Source of the DNA: Anaerocolumna sp. AGMB13020
GTDB taxonomy: Bacteria > Bacillota > Clostridia > Lachnospirales > Lachnospiraceae
DNA length: 64,000 nt
NCBI RefSeq assembly: GCF_033100115.1
Contig: NZ_CP136910.1
Coordinates: forward strand, 3,909,001-3,973,000
Direction of reading: 5' to 3'
The position numbers and the translations under genes were made by a program. Below the pieces are notes generated by a model. The model was not told the DNA's origin. It saw nothing but the letters and a program-made list of their open reading frames with translations, and did no database searches. Shown here piece after piece: positions 61,427 through 64,000 of the stretch. The stretch's first letter is position 1. The number at the start of each line of letters is the position of its first letter.

Positions 61427-62227
61427 TTATGCAGCCGTGAGGCTAAGCCTGTATTCCACAGGGCTCATCCATCCTAGTTTCTCTTTAATTCGTTTCTCGT
61501 TATAATACTTTATGTATTTGTCTATTGTCCCTTTTAGGTGCTCATAGCTGTAATAAATCATACCATAATACATCTCCTGTTTCATAATTCCAAAGAAATT
61601 TTCCATAACAGAATTATCATGACAGTTTCCTTTCCGGGACATACTTTGGAAGACTTTATTTTCTTTCAGAGTATAACTATAAGCCTTCATCTGGTAAGCC
61701 CATCCTTGATCCGAATGAAATGTACGCCTGTACTTACAATCGCTTGTAATTTTAATGGCTTCATTTAAAGCATTCATTATATTCTCGGCAGATGGTCGTT
61801 GTGAAACACCATAGCTAATTATTTCTCTATTACACATATCCATAAATGGATCCAGATAGAGTTTCTTGATAATTATTCGTCCTTTATCATCTATATCATA
61901 ATACTTAAATTCAGAGGTGTCTGTTGTAATCTTTTGGTGTGGAATATGAGTTTCAAACCTCCTATGAATTCTATTAGGAGCAACCTTACCCACCTTGCCT
62001 TTATAAGAACTGTATTTACGACTTTTCCTGGTAAACGAAGTAACTTGAAGACCTAGCTTCTGAACAATTCGTTGAACACATTTCTTGTTTACAACGAGTC
62101 TCTGTTTTCTTAATTCTCCATAAATCCGACGATAGCCGAAATCCTTATTTTCCTTTCTAATTTCAAGGATTCGTTGTTCGAGATCCTTATTTGGCTTTTC
62201 TCTATCAAAGCGTTTTTGCCAGTACAT
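61427..62227 (-). CDS. IS3-family transposase OrfB (integrase core)
   Basis: This is the catalytic part, about 266 residues after the first ATG, with an rve integrase core. The DDE residues are probably in KITTDTSEFKY (Asp), FHSDQGWAYQ (Asp) and SVMENFFGIMK (Glu). An HTH_21 domain precedes it (ILEIRKENKDFGYRRIYGEL). The frame is open further upstream in the -1 phase as TARIIHSLRGDFKLKDILAF, joining to OrfA at the slippery run AAAAAAC (62310-62316). The active product is likely the OrfAB fusion made by a -1 frameshift, as in other IS150-like elements. Confidence 0.92.
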   Translation of the reverse strand: MYWQKRFDREKPNKDLEQRILEIRKENKDFGYRRIYGELRKQRLVVNKKCVQRIVQKLGLQVTSFTRKSRKYSSYKGKVGKVAPNRIHRRFETHIPHQKITTDTSEFKYYDIDDKGRIIIKKLYLDPFMDMCNREIISYGVSQRPSAENIMNALNEAIKITSDCKYRRTFHSDQGWAYQMKAYSYTLKENKVFQSMSRKGNCHDNSVMENFFGIMKQEMYYGMIYYSYEHLKGTIDKYIKYYNEKRIKEKLGWMSPVEYRLSLTAA

Positions 62228-62268
62228 ATAGGTCGCTTTAGGAAAACCTGTGAATGCGAGAATATCTT

Positions 62269-62838
62269 TTAGTTTGAAGTCTCCTCGGAGGCTGTGGATG
62301 ATTCTCGCTGTTTTTTCAGAAGAGCTTCCTCCTCTAAACGCAGCCTCCTCAGTTCTTTTAAATAGGTATTCTCTATTCTTAACTTGAGATTTTCATCTTC
62401 AAGTTTTTTTAAATACTCAGAATTATTGCTTGTAGCTTCGATATTTGTAGATTTGCTTTCTTTTGGCTCAGACACTTTGGAACGCCGCCCCTTTCGTTTG
62501 GTTCGTAAAGCATCAGGACCAGCAATTCTAAAATCATTTACCCACTTAGTAATTAAAGGTGGATTGTTTAAGCCAACTGATAGAGCCAACTCCTGATAAG
62601 AGACCTCTGTTGATAAATATAACTCTACCACATGAAGTTTAAATTCAAAAGCATATGTTTCGTTTTTCCTAGAACGCATTAATCCTCTATTACCTAATTC
62701 TTTATACGCATTTACCCATTTACGTATTGGTGTATTTGAAGAAAATCCATATTTCTTAGCTAAAAAATCAACTCCGCCCTGTTGTTTAAGATACTCTTCA
62801 ACTATTTGTTTCTTAAATTCAAAACTATATTTTGCCAT
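62269..62838 (-). CDS. IS3-family OrfA (DNA-binding part)
   Basis: This protein of about 189 residues holds two helix-turn-helix units (AKYSFEFKKQIVEEYLKQQG and AFELHVVELYL-like region near residue 68), then a leucine-zipper-like C-terminal coil (EYLKKLEDENLKLRIENTYL) that mediates multimerisation. In the zero frame it ends EETSN. The slippery heptamer AAAAAAC (62310-62316, plus-strand coordinates) lies 14 codons before the stop. OrfA alone usually represses; the fusion transposes. GGAGG precedes the ATG. Confidence 0.9.
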   Translation of the reverse strand: MAKYSFEFKKQIVEEYLKQQGGVDFLAKKYGFSSNTPIRKWVNAYKELGNRGLMRSRKNETYAFEFKLHVVELYLSTEVSYQELALSVGLNNPPLITKWVNDFRIAGPDALRTKRKGRRSKVSEPKESKSTNIEATSNNSEYLKKLEDENLKLRIENTYLKELRRLRLEEEALLKKQRESSTASEETSN

Positions 62839-63001
62839 GAAAAAACTGACCTCCCAATCGTTAGATTTTTAGGTCTAACTTTTGGGGGTCAGTTCACATA
62901 CTTCCAACATTGTTAAGTTTATATTAAAATACATCTATACAAAGCCTCTTATAGAATGAACGTCGTCCAAAACACACATTTTAAAAGGAGGTTTTATATA
63001 G

Positions 63002-64000
63002 ATGCACTCTAATTGTACCAAGAATCTTTTAAATTTAGAAGATATTTTTATTAAAAAAATTGTTCATGGTGATCACCATGTTAGGGTATTTATTGAGACT
63101 AATCCTTCCTTTCAGACTTGCCCATCCTGCGGTAATCAAACCAAACGCATTCACGATTACCGTTACCAGCATATTAAGGATCTCCCTTTTCAGATGAAAG
63201 ATACATACTTAGTCCTTAAGAAAAGGCGATATGTTTGTAAGTGTGGAAAAAAGTTTACTGAAAAATATCCTTTTCTTCCTTCTTATCAACGGCGTACTTT
63301 ACGGCTCTCCTATAAGATTATTGACCAGCTCAGAAATCTCGTAAGTATCAAGTCCGTTGCGGAAGCTACGAATGTATCGGTAAGTACTGTTACTAGGCTT
63401 TTGGACACCGTTAGTTATCCTGCCCCCTCTCTTCCAGAATGCATATCCATTGATGAATTTAAGGGAAATACGGATGCCGGTAAATATCAATGCATTCTTA
63501 CAGATGCCAGAAAACATCGTATATTAGACATCTTACCAGACAGAACGCAGAGCCACTTAAGTTCCTATTTCAGAGAAATGAATCGCGCGGAACGCTACCG
63601 CGTAAAATTCTTCGTTTGTGATATGTGGGAACCTTATGTAAATCTGGCAAAGGCATACTTCCCCAACGCAATCATTATCATTGATAAATATCATTTCATA
63701 AGATACGTTACATGGGCCATTGAAAACGTCAGAAAAAGGCTCCAAAAAACAATGCCTGCAAACTTAAGAAAGTACTATAAGAGAAGCCGTAGGCTAATTT
63801 TAACTCGTTATAAAAAACTAAAGGAAGAGAACAAAAAGGCCTGTGATCTCATGCTACTTTATAATGATGATCTAAGGAAAGCCCATTTTCTAAAGGAATG
63901 GTTCTATGATATTTGCCAGAACGAGAAATATTCCTATCAGCGAACAGCTTTCTGGGATTGGGTTAAGGCAGCTGAAAAATCAGGAATTCCGGAATTTGAA
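63002..64000 (+). CDS. ISL3-family transposase, copy 2 (3' end outside window)
   Basis: This is the same transposase as at 48490-49665, read on the plus strand; the first 333 of about 391 codons are in the window. Against copy 1 it differs at least at RYVCKCG (Val for Ile) and IIDKYHFIRY (His for Tyr), so it keeps the DKxH motif that copy 1 lacks. AAAGGAGG precedes the ATG. The IS3 insertion lies upstream in the element end, not in the gene, but it separates the left terminal repeat from the gene by 1.5 kb, so transposition of this copy may be hindered. Confidence 0.9.
   Translation, partial: MHSNCTKNLLNLEDIFIKKIVHGDHHVRVFIETNPSFQTCPSCGNQTKRIHDYRYQHIKDLPFQMKDTYLVLKKRRYVCKCGKKFTEKYPFLPSYQRRTLRLSYKIIDQLRNLVSIKSVAEATNVSVSTVTRLLDTVSYPAPSLPECISIDEFKGNTDAGKYQCILTDARKHRILDILPDRTQSHLSSYFREMNRAERYRVKFFVCDMWEPYVNLAKAYFPNAIIIIDKYHFIRYVTWAIENVRKRLQKTMPANLRKYYKRSRRLILTRYKKLKEENKKACDLMLLYNDDLRKAHFLKEWFYDICQNEKYSYQRTAFWDWVKAAEKSGIPEFE

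Larger units (their letters stand above)
61366..62896 (-). mobile_element. IS3-family (IS150-like) element inserted in ISL3
   Basis: The element is about 1531 bp with imperfect 24-bp terminal repeats (TGATGTGACCCC... and TGAACTGACCCC... read inward, about 20 of 24 matching). Flanks TAT (left) and CAT (right) are consistent with a 3-bp target duplication with one mutation: deleting the element restores the ISL3 sequence of copy 1 around AAAACATACTTCC. Two overlapping ORFs lie on the minus strand. Confidence 0.85.
61329..64000 (+). mobile_element. ISL3-family insertion sequence, copy 2 (interrupted, cut by window)
   Basis: The left end GGTTCTATAATAAATGTTGG at 61329 equals the right end of copy 1 read on the opposite strand. 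The first 37 bp are followed by an IS3-family insertion (61366-62896), after which the ISL3 sequence resumes (ACTTCCAACATTGTTAAG) into the transposase gene and continues past the window edge. The orientation is inverted relative to copy 1. Confidence 0.9.

Overview
The window looks like chromosomal DNA from an anaerobic, low-to-moderate G+C Firmicute, most likely a plant-polysaccharide-degrading Clostridia/Lachnospiraceae-type bacterium. This is inferred from gene content, not from a marker gene: [FeFe]-hydrogenase maturases HydE and HydG, a c-di-AMP-binding PII-like protein, a SleB-type cell-wall hydrolase, pectin-sugar genes (KduI, KduD, RhaM), many Gram-positive lipoproteins, strong AGGAGG-type ribosome binding sites and TTGACA-N17-TATAAT promoters. 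No rRNA, tRNA, CRISPR array or prophage was seen.

Layout. 1-5 kb: the 3' part of an acyl-CoA synthetase, then a four-gene polar amino-acid ABC transporter behind a structured leader. 5-13.6 kb: an NAD-dependent epimerase, class I ribonucleotide reductase nrdA-nrdB with two NrdR-like boxes, a DJ-1/PfpI protein, a low-molecular-weight phosphatase, an L,D-transpeptidase, and an XRE regulator/small membrane protein pair preceded by a helically phased 20-21 bp repeat array. 13.6-27.9 kb: an APC permease, a Nat-type ABC exporter, a radical SAM protein, DarA, an HD-GYP protein, an AsnC regulator divergent from aspartase and a PepT-like peptidase, a MATE exporter, and a small Trp/Arg-rich protein. 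28-39 kb: hydE-hydG, a hypothetical protein, a PadR/HAAS/DUF4097 operon with an operator-like palindrome over its promoter, a DUF2325-flavodoxin pair with a Fur-like site, and aconitase. 39-48 kb: an AraC regulator divergent from kduI-kduD-discoidin-like-rhaM (uronate and rhamnose use), then rmlA-rmlC-rmlD-rmlB (dTDP-rhamnose) and a secreted hydrolase. 48-64 kb: an ISL3 copy, a LacI-controlled maltodextrin importer with a GH13 enzyme, an ABC-F protein with a long attenuator leader, a HAD hydrolase, a lipoprotein, and a second ISL3 copy split by an IS3-family element and cut by the window end.

The least ordinary material is non-coding. Two unrelated families of roughly 210-235 bp long-hairpin repeats occur in intergenic regions (family 1 at about 25.2, 31.0, 38.8 and 57.0 kb; family 2 at about 25.6 and 57.3 kb). 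Their arms differ between copies by paired, compensating changes, so base pairing appears to be preserved. The two families sit side by side, in the same order, at two loci. The ABC-F gene has an approximately 425-nt leader with a short ORF, an intrinsic terminator and mutually exclusive pairings, which fits ribosome-mediated attenuation. The LacI gene and its operon share an ACTTAAC-type operator at the -10 of the regulator gene and just after the -10 of the transporter operon.
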